64,000 bases of DNA, taken from contig NC_060959.1 in NCBI RefSeq assembly GCF_910589235.1, positions 6,819,263 to 6,883,262 of the forward strand, given 5' to 3'. The notes beneath the pieces are model-generated. The model did not search any database. It worked only from the letters and a program-made list of their open reading frames with translations, and had not been told where the DNA came from. This document shows positions 24,959-37,924 of the stretch, piece after piece (the first letter of the stretch is position 1; every line of letters starts with the position of its first letter). The position numbers and the translations under genes are program-made. This DNA is from Vespa crabro. Its lineage: Eukaryota; Arthropoda; Insecta; Hymenoptera; Vespidae.

Positions 24959-27900
24959 GAGAGAAAAAAGAAAAAGAAGAGAAAAAAGAAAAAAAAAACA
25001 ATTTAATTTTATTTCATTATATCATATAATTATTATCATCCGTCATTATATCGTATTTTTACTATTTCTACTTCTATTCGCATTGACGTTTATATAAGCC
25101 GATCGTTTGAAATTGTCTTGTGAAGGTGCCGTTAACTCACCTCAGATACTTCTAAACAGTGGCATTGGGCCACGAGATGAACTGAATGCCGTCGGTGTAC
25201 CCGTAATTCATGATCTTCCCGGAGTTGGCAAGAATTTGCACAATCACGTTGCCTACGCATTGACTTTCACGATAAACGACACTGACACCACTCCACTTAA
25301 TTGGGCTACTGCTATGGAGTACCTACTCTTCAGAGACGGACTCATGTCTGGCACAGGTAAATTAATTAACATTTATCTCTTTAATCTACAGTTAATTATT
25401 TTCATAAAAAGAAAGTATAATTATAATTATACCTAAAATTTATTACTAATCGACGAATATCAAAACTTTTTCAACGGTACAAATTTCGATGTAAATTAAA
25501 TTGTTCAAAAGGAAGATGTGTGGATCATATCGATCGATGGTTTAAAGCCCCAATTTACTCGAATCGTATTCAAATTTTAGGAGTTCTTTATTTGACTCTT
25601 AAAGTGATCAAACTTTCATGGACGAAAAAAAATAAAAAATAAAAATTAGAAAATTAGAAATATTTTTAGAAATGTTATACGTACAGTAAAGAAACACGAT
25701 TCGTTGGTCGCGATTGTACATCCGGCCGCGCGTGTTACATCTTGCGGGATCGATGCAGCTCCGGCTTCGTGTACGTCCAGTGAAAGTTTATTGCACAATT
25801 ATCCTCTTCTTCTTCTTCTTCTTCTTCTCTGAATTCGTTGATCCACAATAACGTAACAATTTTCCTATTGTTACATTTCTTTTATTCCCTTCATAAACCC
25901 CATTATTTAAAAGTCGATCGGTTAATATCCTATTAATTATCACTCTTTCTTTTTTTTTCTTTTTTATACAAGATCGTTAAAAAATAAATTATTATTTATC
26001 GCACATTTTTAATAACAACATTTCAATTATTTCGCAACAAATTACTTAAGTATAAACGACTGTACTCAACAAAAAAATGAAAAAAAAGGAGAGAGAGAGA
26101 GAGAGAAAAAAGAAAACGATCCTAACGTTTCGAACGTTATCTTTTGATTTAAATTACAAATGAGGCTCTGTTTCGATTCAATGAACTTCGTGAATAACGG
26201 TAAAACGATCACACGTCATTCGAAGGAATTAGATTTTACAAGGGAATCGATCCGTCTTAAGAGTTATTTGATTTCCATTACTCGTTTTATTTTTACGATC
26301 TGAACAATCTTAACAACTCAAGGACGTTACATTAACTAACGAGCGTTCAGTGTTTGAGTGTTATATAATTGATCGGCTTGAAGCTTAAGGAATAAACTTG
26401 GCACATACATATTTCGATTGTTTCAAGTGCAGACATATATAATGTATGTATGTAAGATCAAGACCATGACATAATATATTGCTTTCACCGAGTTACTATC
26501 CGCTTAAAAAATTCTAAGTTCAGCATTGCATCAGGTAGAAATATTTTACATTGTTAGTAAGCACGAACATTATGTTCTATAGTGACAAAAAAAAAAAGGA
26601 AAATAAAAAAGTATTAGAATGTTTCAAGTATAATGAAAGATGATATCAGAAAGTTTCTATTACGAAGATTAATCTCATCATAGAACATTCAACCTAAGTC
26701 ATTATAATACTTTTATGAACGCAATCGTCGGAGTATATCTCCGATATGGTCACGCTCTATGACAAACGTAGCGGAAGAATGCAATGCACGAGAAAGTTCA
26801 TTATTGGAATGATCGGATCTACTTCGGTTTTTCACATTCTCCTATAATTACCATACTTAATTAGATCGAAAGAAACGCATCATTTATTCACGCATTTTAC
26901 GGTTATTGCTTTTATACAAGATTGTAACAAAACAAAAAAGAAAAAAAAAGAAGAAAAAAAAATGAAAAAAAAAAAACTTATTATAATATTCATATGTTAC
27001 CTACTTAAAAATCTTAGCAAAAAAAAAAAGAAAGGAAAAGAAAAAAAGGAAAAAGAAAAAATAAATCCCACACAAATTAATCCATTACTGGCAACTAACT
27101 AAATCTTTTACTTACTCTCTCGTACTTCTTACTTATATCCCGTATATACTTTTTTACCAAATTGGTTCAACCGTGCCTTCGAGCGTGTTCGAGGTATTCA
27201 GAACGTAATGTAGCCTCGAGACAAATCGATCGTTAAAAAGAAATACCTAGAGGGAAAAGTTCGTTAATACCGATTTTTCTTACTAGTTCGCATTTCCGTG
27301 ACAACTTTTAGGGACGACGAAGAAGGAAAAAGAAAAAAGAAAAAAAGAAAACGAATTAACAAAAAGAATCAGATTAGAAGAAAAATTCTAACTTCTAGCT
27401 CTATTTTAACTTAACTCATTATCGATAAAACACAGGTATATCGGAAGTAACAGCAATGGTCAATACGAAATACGCTAATTTGAAAGAAGATCATCCAGAC
27501 GTTCAACTTATATTTGGTGGTTATCTGGCAGACTGTGCCGAAACAGGCATGGTCGGGGAGAAGAAAGGGACAAATCGTACTATTTACATCATCCCCACCT
27601 ATTTGCATCCCAAGAGCCGTGGTTATCTTCGTTTACGCAACAACGATCCTATATCGAAACCTTTAATCTATCCAAAGTACTTGTCCCACCCGGACGACAT
27701 AGCTGGATTGATCGAAGCCATTAAATTCTCGATTAGACTATCAGAAACGCAAGCCCTAAAGCGGTACGTGTCCTTAAAACATGATTGCCTATATATTACC
27801 TAACATTTTAAATACACCACATTTGATCTTGTTATGTTCATCATTTACAGATATGGTTTCCAATTGGATCGTACGCCAGTGAAAAATTGTCAACATTTGA

Positions 27901-28163
27901 AATTTGGATGTGACGCTTATTGGGAATGTGCCGTGAAACACGACACATCACCTGAAAATCATCAAGCTGGTTCCTGCAAAATGGGTCCAGAAGAAGATCC
28001 CTATGCTGTCGTAGACAATCAATTAAGAGTGCGGGGTGTACGAGGTGTTAGAGTAGCCGACACTAGCATCATGCCAAAGGTCACTTCTGGCAATACGAAT
28101 GCTCCAGCCATTATGATAGGCGAAAGGGCAGCTGACTTTATCAAAAGAACGTGGATAGGTTGA
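22096..28163 (+). CDS. GMC-family flavin oxidoreductase (glucose dehydrogenase, FAD/quinone-like)
   Basis: This family oxidises sugars or other alcohols with FAD; insect members act in cuticle, immunity, reproduction and ecdysteroid metabolism. Seven exons, 22096-22265, 23620-23863, 23962-24220, 24428-24688, 25126-25356, 27436-27763 and 27851-28163, give 601 residues, the usual length. The N terminus has a hydrophobic stretch (FMLFMGLLEVFL), then a Cys-containing linker. The FAD-binding Rossmann motif is VIGGGSAGAAVAARL (GGGSAG at 64-69), followed by LLLEAG, the GMC signature near WPRGKVLGGTSVMNGMTYMRG, and the second signature SPQILLNSGIGP. The catalytic His/Asn pair is present: H535 in ENHQAGSCKMGP and N581 in TSGNTNAP. 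Intron 3 uses a weak donor (CTTG|GTTATT) chosen for frame. The substrate is not predictable. A polyadenylation hexamer lies at 28399-28404. Confidence 0.95.
22662..22890. repeat. Long CT-rich polypyrimidine tract in GMC intron 1
   Basis: About 230 bp are almost purely pyrimidine on the plus strand: (CT)n with TTTC, CTCC, and CTAT units. Open frames here are repeat artefacts (Arg-Glu or Leu-Ser). Confidence 0.92.
24930..24999. repeat. A27 homopolymer and purine-rich tail in GMC intron 4
   Basis: A run of about 27 A bases continues as GA-rich sequence for another 40 bp. Confidence 0.85.
25357..27435 (+). other. Intron 5 of the GMC gene (2.1 kb)
   Basis: This is by far the longest intron of the gene after the first. 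It contains a GC-rich island at about 25690-25790, a (TTC)n run at 25803-25828 and several A-rich tracts (26930-27060). No missing exon is expected: the protein joins cleanly as LMSGT-GISEVTAMV across it. Confidence 0.7.
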
Positions 28164-29073
28164 GTGTTATCAAATTTTGAATATCAATTTGACATGAACG
28201 TTAGTTGAAGATAGATCACGAATGATTATTTTTAGATAGAAAGAAAGGTTTAACCTATTCTTTAATCTTTTAATGACGATAACACAAATATTGACATTGA
28301 TCGGATTTTTGTCGATCGAATTTTTTACAAAATCAAAAAAATATTCTAAGTAATATACTCGTATTTCGTCTAAGCAAATTCGCATTTATTAATTACAAAA
28401 TAAATATACAGCAAATATACGACGAAATGATATGTTTTTAATATTCTTTAAAGTATGCTCGAGTTACGCTAGTCTCTTAATTTACTTTGCACAAATATAA
28501 ATCCTAAAAAAAAAAGAGAAAAAAATTACTAACTAATTTCACTTAAACGTAGTTCGCTCGAGTAACTCTTAATAAAATGAGTTCGCACATCTTGTAAGTA
28601 AGTATGATTAGTATACTGCCAAGAGACCAGTTTACTTCCTCTTCGGGGATATAAACTTGAGCAAGCCTCTTACTCTCCTTAAAGTAGCTATGTTCATCCA
28701 AGAGGGTTAAATTTCAAATAGAAAATAAGCGTATAAATAAAAGAAAATAAAAGAAAAATATTACAAGAGCCATGTTTTAAATGCATTCTTTTATTATTAT
28801 TATTACCATTGTTATTACTTATTACTTAAATAACGTATAAGTAATATTATATAATACTGATAGCGTAAAGTACACAATACACAAGAAAAACGGTTAAAGT
28901 AAATATAATATTTTTCTATTTAAAACACGTGCCAACTTAAAACTATACCTGAGATCTATGATCTAATTCTACGACTAGATGCTCATATTGATCGTATCAT
29001 TTAAAAAATAAAAAGATCGTGAATCTATTTTAGAAATTATGCAAATCGTGATACTAAAGAAAAAGAAAAAAAA
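28164..29073. other. Convergent intergenic region between GMC and astacin genes
   Basis: AT-rich 3' flanks of both genes, with the GMC polyadenylation hexamer at 28399-28404. No other feature is supported. Confidence 0.6.
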
Positions 29074-30467
29074 TCAATTATGACTACGTCTACGTTTGTT
29101 GCAATGGTACATTTTGCGAATTTTTTGAATGTCTCGTTTACTAAGTCCCTCCCGTTGTCCAAGTTCAACTTTTGTTTTACCCTGGAAGATTTCTCCAATA
29201 AGACCCAAAAGACCACCAGGTTCCTACAAAACGCATGTCAATGCATCCAAATGACAAATACCAATAGTATGAATCGATATGAAATTATGAACGATCGTGA
29301 TAAATGAAAATTTCTTTTTGCATATTTAGCATATTCAATAAGATATATTACATGCCAATGGAACTAAACAAATATTGCAACAGAAGCCGTACACAAAGGA
29401 CATCGTAATGAATAATACGTTAGACAAGATGATCGATAAAATATCTTACTCACTTTTGGTACTATAGTAGGTTCTCCATTTTTGGAAAACGCATAGGCAG
29501 AGTAATGCATCACGCTGCCATAATCATAGCCAACACCAAATGCATCGGTAATTTCTCTCGAAGCCTTTTCGAAATTACTTTCGTGGCCTAATCGACGGAA
29601 AGACATAAATGATCCATTTAACAATCAAAGATCAAGAGATCAAGAGATCAAAAGATCAAAAAATCGAGAACTTTTCTTATTTCCATTTACCATTCATGAT
29701 GTTGTTCCATTTTATAGTAACATATTCATCTCGTTCGTATCTACTTTGTTCATGAAAAAAACCAACAGCGTGCATCAATTCATGAATCACGGTACCTATT
29801 TTGGTTACGCATCCCGGTACCTGAAGATTTACGTCTTGCCGCCCACCAATTTTACCTACGCTACTCCAGCAACCGGTAGTACCTGCTGTAATTCTAATGT
29901 AATCGCTTTCCTCGCCGATATACGGCTTGAACTTGATGCACGTATATTTGCGATATTCCTCCATAGCATCATGAATGAGTTTACGTTGTCTCTCGTCTAT
30001 GAAATAAAAACACGAATACCGAGGGTAATCCATGAAACGAGTCGAGTCCAAGTACCTCAACTCTCTTAAATAAAAGAGAACAAATCTTACACAATGTTAC
30101 CAAATTCAATCTTACCAAAGTAAGGACTGATCATGTAAGGGATAATACCATTAGGCCATCTAGCATTTTCTGCCTTTAAACCGTTCCTACCCATTTCAAG
30201 TGGAAAAAGGATATCACCTTCAGCATAATTACCCAATTCTTCAGGATTAACAGACATTCCTTCGTGCCAGTTAGCCACTTTAGAACCCGTCTCGTTATTT
30301 GGCAAACCATATAGTGCCTCACCAAATTGTTGCAAATGAGATACCAGCCCACCTGGACTATCTACCGCATTGTCAAAGACATCTCGACGTCTATACGGCC
30401 AACCAAATGACGAACTTGTTAAAAGGATCATCGCTAATGCGATGATTAGATATGATTGATCGTTCAT
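29074..30467 (-). CDS. Astacin-family zinc metalloprotease
   Basis: This is a secreted endopeptidase of peptidase family M12A, used in digestion, matrix processing or venom and seminal fluids. Four exons, 30116-30467, 29691-29996, 29454-29587 and 29074-29223, give 313 residues. A signal peptide is visible (MNDQSYLIIALAMILLTSSS), then a propeptide that includes GDILFP. The mature catalytic domain begins near NARWPNGIIPY. The zinc site HELMHAVGFFHEQSR (189-203) matches HExxHxxGFxHExxR, and the Met-turn SVMHY carries M246. Cysteines 137, 160, 180 and 305 fit the two conserved disulphides. No CUB, EGF or ShK module follows, so it is the minimal single-domain form; the end is Arg-rich (CNKRRR). 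It has a good core promoter just upstream. Confidence 0.95.
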
Positions 30468-30546
30468 CCTGTATGTCTAACAAACTTTACTAAGAAACTA
30501 AAAATAACGTTTAGGACGTTTAGGACCTGACGAGATATAATAACCG

Positions 30547-30582
30547 ACTGACAAAAATACGATGGTGATCCCTGTCTTTATA
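30547..30582 (-). promoter_or_regulatory. TATA/initiator core promoter of the astacin gene
   Basis: On the minus strand TATAAAG lies at 30582-30576 and an arthropod initiator TCAGT at 30551-30547, with 33 nt from the first TATA base to the initiator A. The predicted 5' UTR is about 80 nt and has no intron. This arrangement is typical of strongly and tissue-specifically expressed genes. Confidence 0.6.
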
Positions 30583-32237
30583 CTTATCGAAAAAGCGAAT
30601 TATGCCCCACCTGTGGATCGGCCAACATTTCCGTACGGAAGTAATCGGGGACAGTTGCCGATAACCGTGGACTTTGGGTGACAAGACATCAAGATTTATA
30701 GTCGATTTAATACCACCGAATGTCCTCGGACAACGATGGACAAGAAACGAGGGTGCAAAGAAGCGTGGGTTGCCTATGTTCTTTAAGTTTATCACTTGAC
30801 AACCGGCAATGGATATTTTATGACAACCTTCGATTATTTTCCTTCCTTTATATCTACATTTATATTTAATATTTCTGCGATCAAGCGAAAATTTCTTTCT
30901 CTTTTTATTTTCTTGCTATTTTATGATCATGTAGCCAGTTCTCATTGCGCAAGACGATTACTTAAGAAAGTAAAGGTGAATAATTATCCACAGATTAAAC
31001 CTGTGTATAACGCTTGATAACCTTTAATTATTATTCAAAAAATATTACGACTGTCGCTTGAGTTCTAAATACTTGCATATTAAAATTATACGAAACAACA
31101 AAAATATATATAATTTATTTGTATAAGAATGAAAATGTTTTAAAAGTCATGCGATTCATTTGTTTACAATTTGGATATAGAATAATATTGAATATCGTAC
31201 GATCATTGAAATATTCTATGTTTGCATGTCCTTTCTGTTCTATTATTAAACAAGGATGAACGTCCTATCGAGAACGATTCATTCAGATGCAAATATCAAT
31301 GAACAAACATTTGTCATCGATACTTCGAAAGAGCCTTGTCAAATTCTAAGTATCGCTGGTAACGCGTTACAAGGTTATTAAGATTATTTCTTCGAGGCTT
31401 GCTCGACTGTGATTCTTAAGAGTTCCAAGAATAAACTTTACAAACCGGATCCTTGAAAAATCCCCTAAAACTTCCGTCTTCATATAATCCTGAATTCAAT
31501 AAACTTACGATAAGCTTTCACCAGAAGGCACGTTTCATCTTTTAATGAAAAAAAAAAAAATAATAATAATAGTAATAATAATGATAATGATAAAAAAGAA
31601 AAATAAAAGAATAGAAAAAAAAAAGATAAACATATACAAACAACGACATCTTTATCAAACTGTTCATTTGTCTTATCAACAAAAAAAAAAAAGAGACCGG
31701 TTTACGAAATCTATCTAATACTCGCAATATGTTATAGCCTATATAAGTTCCTTACTTTACTATTTCTCATAGACAGATAATCTTCTCTTCGTATACGAAA
31801 ATTATTATCGTGTTTTCTATTGTATTAGCATGTAGGTCAGAACTTCCGTAACATCACCATAAACGCTAATTGGAGTGTCTAATTGAACGCAATAGATATA
31901 GTTTACCTGATAAATTAAAAACTTCATGTGTTTTCTTGATTCGAATAGTTCATTAACCTAACTGATATGTTCCAACGATGATTTCCTTTTCTCATAGGGT
32001 GTCCTAAAATCATAAGATTAGAACAAGTTATATTCGAGGACAATCGTGATTATACAGTAAATATACTTAACTAATGGATTTATTTGAAATAAAAGATACT
32101 GTCTATTATCGCCAATGACTATAAATATATAAAAAATACATAAAAAATTGTTTGTATTTTCTTGCAATTATTGATAACATAATCTTTAGTAGAAACGTGT
32201 AAAATATGAAGATCGATAAGAGAAAATTAATCTTTTC

Positions 32238-32326
<89 letters not shown>

Positions 32327-32797
32327 TAATTCACAAGGTTTAATTTAAGCAAGGCAATTACAGCGGAAGTCCGTTAACGTGACGGCAAAATTTGACATTA
32401 CAAATCTACTTTACGTAAACATTACAATAACATTTCACTTGTTTTAATTATATTTAAAATAATTATATCTACGTAATCCGGTTCAAAGATTATTAAAGAA
32501 AAAAATTTAGATGAAACTTAAAAATAATACACGCATTGCGTCATATTCTATTGCAGTTTAAGACTGTTTATCTCTGGCGTCTTTGAATATCTCTCGCGTA
32601 TTGATATCTTTACATTAATACATCAAAAGACTAGTTTGACAATCGGAAAAAAAGAAATTTTAGTAAGTAGTGAATATATGTATACAAATCATTAGAGAAT
32701 AAAAAATTGTTGTTTTTATCTATTACACATAACCTTAAATCGGCATCCAGAGTATTATTCTATTGTCAATAATATAGTTGCAGTGAAACTGGTAATA
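30583..32797. other. Intergenic region, divergent astacin / LRRC47
   Basis: The first 200 bp next to the astacin promoter are moderately GC-rich. The rest is AT-rich with A-rich runs near 31550-31630 and the long TA tract at 32240-32320. The LRRC47 5' UTR and promoter should lie at the right end; no clear core motif was seen. Confidence 0.55.
32240..32320. repeat. (TA)n microsatellite, about 80 bp
   Basis: An uninterrupted TA tract, among the longest in the window. Confidence 0.93.
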
Positions 32798-34615
32798 ATG
32801 GCTTTTGAAAAATCGTGGGATATTATTAAACAAACCGCTGATAAGAATAAACATCAATTAGTTCTAACAGGTCAATCGATTTCTCAATTGATCGCTGAAA
32901 ATGGTCTAGATAAGACGCTTTTTGATCTTGAGAACTTAAATTACTTAAACATAAACAATACATGTCTTCAAGAAATACCTGAAGAAATTGAAAAGTTACA
33001 AAATCTTACTGCATTGGTATTATATTCTAATAAGATTGATAAACTTCCTGCATCAATTGAAAAATTAACCAAATTGAAATTTCTTAATTGTTCGCAAAAT
33101 AAACTGACTTCTCTACCAGATGCGATTGGAAATTTTCCTCAATTGAGCAGCCTTAACTTTGGCACAAATTTATTACAATCTATACCATGTCAAAGAAAAA
33201 ATCTTAAATTGACTACCTTAGATTTGTCTAATAATAATCTACAAGTGTTTCCTGATGTATGTTATACTGAATTGATTCATCTTTGTGAAATCTATGTAAA
33301 TATGAATCAGATAAAAGATATTCCTGAGCAAATATCTCGTTTGCAAGTTTTAAGAGTTTTAAACATAGCTGATAATCTGCTTACAGGTACTATGCATCAA
33401 AATTATCATGAGTAAATATTAATACAACCTACTATATATATATTTATTGGATTTACAGCTGTTCCTGGTGAACTAGCAGATTGTCATAAATTGAAAGAAT
33501 TGAATCTAAAAAACAATTATCTGGCAGATAAAAGATTATTAAAATTAGTTGATCAGTGTCATTCAAAGCAAGTACTTGAATATATAAAGCAACATTGTCC
33601 GAAACTAAATCCTACTGCTGTTGACATTACAAGTAAATCAAAAAAAGGGAAAAAAGGACATAAATTGTCTGAAAATGAAAATATTACAGCACAGATAGAT
33701 GCTTTGGCGCATAAATTAAAAATATTGAGAACATCAGATAGTACCTTATCAATAAAATTCACAGAACATGTAAAAAATGTTAGACCTTACATAATAGCAT
33801 GTATTGTAAAAAATTTAGTGTTCACAGAGGACACATTTAAAAAATTTATACAATTACAAACAAAATTACATGATGGAAAATGTGGAAAAAGAAATATTGC
33901 TACAATAGCCACTCATGATTTAAATGCAATTGTACCAGGTAAACGATAGTTTGATTTTATAGTACTACTTAAATATTATATGTTTTAATGTATTAATGTG
34001 TAATGTATAATTTAGGTGATTTAACATATACAGCAAAGCCACCTTTAGAATTAGAAATTAAACCATTAATGAGGAATAAAACTTACACTGGAACAGAATT
34101 ATTTCAGCAATTACAAAAAGAGGCTGATAATTTGCGTAAAGAAAAAAAGAGAAGTGTATATTCTAGTATACATAAATATTTGTATTTACTTGAAGGTAAA
34201 GCACTTTTTCCGTGTCTTGTAGACAATCAAGAACAAGTTATATCTTTTCCACCAATTACTAATAGTGATTTAACAAAGATGTCACCAACTACAAAAGATA
34301 TGTTAATAGAAGTAACAAGTGCTATATCATATCAAGTTTGCAGGTAAAGAAGAATTATATATAAATACAAAATTCTCTATAAATCGATATTAAATATTAA
34401 ACAATCATTACAGAAATGTACTGGATCAACTTTTAAAAGAATTAGTTACCACAGGCATTGGTTGTGCACCTTCAGATAATGAAAATAATTTATACTATAG
34501 TTTACAAATAGAGCAAGTTAAAGTAGTTGACATAGAAGGTAATCTAAAAGTTGTATATCCCTCAAGAGCAGATTTAAATTTTAAAGAAGATAATATTATT
34601 GCTTTACGAGATTAA
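32798..34615 (+). CDS. LRRC47: Leucine-rich repeat-containing protein 47 (LRR plus B3/B4 domain)
   Basis: LRRC47 pairs leucine-rich repeats with a B3/B4 domain of the kind found in phenylalanyl-tRNA synthetase beta; its molecular role is poorly defined. Four exons, 32798-33386, 33459-33938, 34016-34343 and 34414-34615, give 532 residues (vertebrate proteins are somewhat longer). LRRs span roughly residues 45-220, with repeated LxxLxLxxNxLxxLP units such as LTALVLYSNKIDKLP. A lysine-rich linker (SKSKKGKKGHK) follows. The C-terminal half contains the B3/B4-type segment with SVYSSIHKYLYLLEGKALFP and ends in SRADLNFKEDNIIALRD. I chose ATG 32798 (MAFEKSWDIIKQ) because no in-frame ATG lies upstream. 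Introns are short (72-77 bp), as in an ubiquitously expressed gene. Confidence 0.92.
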
Positions 34616-36569
34616 TATATTACATTTTATTATTATTATCTACATAACATGACAACTCTCTTTGTTACTGATCTAAGATATAAGAAATTTGTTATTTTAA
34701 GTTGTAGGTTTTGAAGCACAAATTCATTATTATTATTATTTTTACTAAGCAACCTTCAATTTAATAATAGAAAAGATTCTTACATAAATGATGTAAAAAG
34801 TAGTTTGTTTGATTATTTGTGTTTGTGTATAAGATGTGTTAATAAGATGTGTTCATAAGAAACTGTCACTTACAAAATATATTCATTTAACTAAGAAATT
34901 TGTAGTAAGTTTGAGTTAAGAGTAAATTTTCCTGCGAAATTTTCAAAAAATCGCTTTTTTTAACATATTTTGATTGTATAACATTGTGAGAGTATATTAG
35001 AAAAATTTAAAAAAGATATTCGTGAAGATAAAAATTCTACAGTCATAATAATTTTAATTTAAATGCGTTTTTCTCGAAATACAGTTTTTCAAACGGCATA
35101 CATGATTTATTATTAGAAAAACTATTTGATTGATTTCAAAAGTTCTTTATGTATTCTATTTGTAATTACATTTTCTATGATATGACTTACAATCAAAATG
35201 TTAAAATATATATTAATAAATACCAAAATGTTAAGTGCGTATAATTGTTCTTTTTTTTGAAATCCATAAAAATATCATGTGTCTACATGAGAATGTACCC
35301 TTAATTGTATTTGTATTATTTAAATATTCATTGTATTCAAGTTTAATAGTTTCTTTAAATATGTATTTTTCTCAAGTAATTTAAAAAAATAAATTCAAAT
35401 AAGAAAAATACCCGCCATTTTAGATAGTGACCAACTAGCGACACTGGCGCTACTCTATAGCAATTTATCTTGTCACGGGTACGCAGAATTTTCACTTGTT
35501 TTTATAAATATTGTACATTACTTCAGATATTTCAATCATAGTGAAAAAATATCATCCATGCTAAAGGATTCCCCATTTCGTATGACATTTAGTGAATATA
35601 TCTAAAATTTCATTGTGTTAAGTATTATTCTTACTAAAAAACTTGTGCCAATTTTGTTAACTTTACTAACATGCGCGAGTGTTTGAAGTAAAAGAACATG
35701 GCGCCCAAACATGACTGGTCATGACGGAGAATGAAAGCGAGAGTTTTGAGGTTAGTTTATCTCTTTGTTATAACACAGCTGAAATATCGTTGCTGTGTGA
35801 AAAATGTATGATCATTCTTCAATCTAAATAATTTATACAAAATATTTATATTCATTATACATAGTCCTCATGTAAAATTATAACATATATCCTTGTAATT
35901 TTTGTTAATTTTTTTGTATGGTAGCAAAAATGAAAGCACATAGAATTTCACGAATTAATCTTAACAAATGTTTATCGTTCAGTTTAGTCTTTGTGTTTCT
36001 CTGTATTTGTAATTAAATTTAAAATATGTATGTAATAGTATTATATCGCTACGTAATATTTTTTATAGCAGTATATTTAATTTTACCGATTATATTCCTT
36101 GGGTATCAGGTCAAATTATTTTACATACATCATTAGGAAAATAGACAATATCTGTATGTTTTACTTCTATTGTAGGCAAAAATATATTTCCTAAAAACTT
36201 TTTTAGGTTATATCTTTTTTAACCTCTGAATAAATGGTAATATTACTTATAACAGTAATATTAATTAATGTCAAGAAAATAGGTTGTTAGTGCGAGAGAA
36301 ATTTTTAGATGAGTACATTAGTGTGTTTTTTATTTATAATATGAAAAATAAACAATTTTATTTTACTTTCAATGAGATATACTAGTTAAGATATAATTTA
36401 TATTAAAAACCAAGATAAAAATAATGTACTGTGGCACATCAGGTTGCTTTGATTTATAAGAATAGCAGATTGAAAATGCATCCTTTAAATATATGTTATT
36501 TTATAATCAAGGAAGATCAGTTGATCACATTTAGTATGACTAGTAGATAATATATGTAAGCAAAACATT
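34616..36569. other. Intergenic region between convergent LRRC47 and PI synthase genes
   Basis: This holds the 3' flanks of both genes. AATAAA hexamers occur near 35214 and 35388. A promoter-like block at 35400-35760 is listed separately. The remainder is AT-rich and shows no coding signal. Confidence 0.55.
35400..35760 (+). promoter_or_regulatory. Promoter-like block with possible first exon ending at 35750
   Basis: After AT-rich DNA there is a block with CCCGCCATTTTAG, CACTGGCGCTAC and ATGGCGCCC (35698-35706), words typical of insect housekeeping promoters. An ATG at 35721 opens the short frame MTENESESFE, followed by a plausible donor GAG|GTTAGT at 35750/35751. No downstream exon in the next 800 bp is convincing. 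Its phase would fit the 44678 exon of the large protein gene, but that is speculation. Confidence 0.3.
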
Positions 36570-37924
36570 TTAGTTTGCTTTAAGATGTTCCTGACGTTCC
36601 TTCTGATCAATTATACTCATGTTGATACAAGATACATATCCATGCAAAATTGAGATTGCAGACTTGACTATTGCAACTGGAGCTGAGAGATACATCAGTA
36701 TCCTATACAATCCTACACCAGCCACTGTAATATTTTATATAAACATTTAACTTTACATTATAACATGTGATTATAATTCAAAGTAGTACTCAATGCTATT
36801 ATATATAGTTATCTGTATAAAAATGTTACTTACAAATGGGTCCTTCGGTGAAGTAAAGAAGATATAAGGTAGCATAGAACATTTCATTTCCAGCGCACAT
36901 GAAAAATAGAACCATACGGTTGGTATAGTATACCCGCATGATTGGATTTTCGGACATGTCAATAAATTTGTGACTTGTTTTCCCTTGTAGCAGTGTTCTA
37001 TAAATATATTATTATATAGTAATTGTTGCTAATTAATAACATTCTACATATATATATATCTTTTAAGGTATTGCAAAATACATGTTTATCTTGATATAAT
37101 CCTTAAAAATATTAACTAGTAAATTGGTAATTCTTACGTGTGAAGATAAATCCAGTGACAAGCAATATCAATACCCATGCTTAATTGAAACCAAAAACTA
37201 TAAGAAGGATAAAAAATACATAATGTTGCCAAAAGACACATGGTACCAACTCTATCGGTTAATTGATCTAAGATAGCACCAAATCTTGTGCTTTGATTGA
37301 AGTATCTGGCCGCATGGCCATCCACTGCATCCAATAAAGCACTAATAATATAACATGAAGATGCAATGACATAGTTACTTGGCATAAAATAAAAAGAAAT
37401 CAGAGCCAAGATCACTCTTCCGTAACCTATTAACAAAAAGTATTCTTTAACAATATAAAAATAATATTAGATCAAGAGAAAGTATTACACTCGAGCGTTA
37501 TATAGAATAATAATATGCAAATATTAATCAATATATAAGAAGTCATATGAGTGCTAACTTCTGTAATAATAGATTTGTCGTACGATATAACAATATTCAA
37601 TAGTTTACAACTAAAATTTAAATTAAAAGAAAAACTTCATTGCAAAAGCTTAACTAATATTTAAATACTACATCAATTAAAATCACCAGCAGCTTCAAGT
37701 ATTTATTATTTTTAATAGTCACTTTAATTTTTTATTAATCAATTCGTAAATACCTAAGTTTTTTCTTACATTAGCTATGTTAGATCTATACATTAACTAT
37801 GATAGATGCCATATTCGCATTGGTATCACTCGAATGTTATTAACAGTTTTATATTTCGTTTGCAACATTTTTATTTACCTATAATATTAGGAACGAACAA
37901 GAAAATATTCTCGGTTTCTGTCAT
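36570..37924 (-). CDS. CDIPT: Phosphatidylinositol synthase (CDP-diacylglycerol--inositol 3-phosphatidyltransferase)
   Basis: This enzyme joins CDP-diacylglycerol and myo-inositol to make phosphatidylinositol in the endoplasmic reticulum membrane. Four exons, 37879-37924, 37138-37426, 36834-36997 and 36570-36724, give 217 residues, close to the family's usual 210-220. The CDP-alcohol phosphotransferase signature D-x2-DG-x2-AR-x8-G-x3-D-x3-D is complete: D48, D51-G52, A55-R56, G65, D69 and D73 in LLDAVDGHAARYFNQSTRFG and the following residues. Hydrophobic segments flank it, for example VILALISFYFM and the GVGLYRILMYLSAPVAIV stretch. SHKFIDMSENPIMRVYYTNR, the other family hallmark, is intact. 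The C terminus is charged and cytosolic (IDQKERQEHLKAN). Confidence 0.95.
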
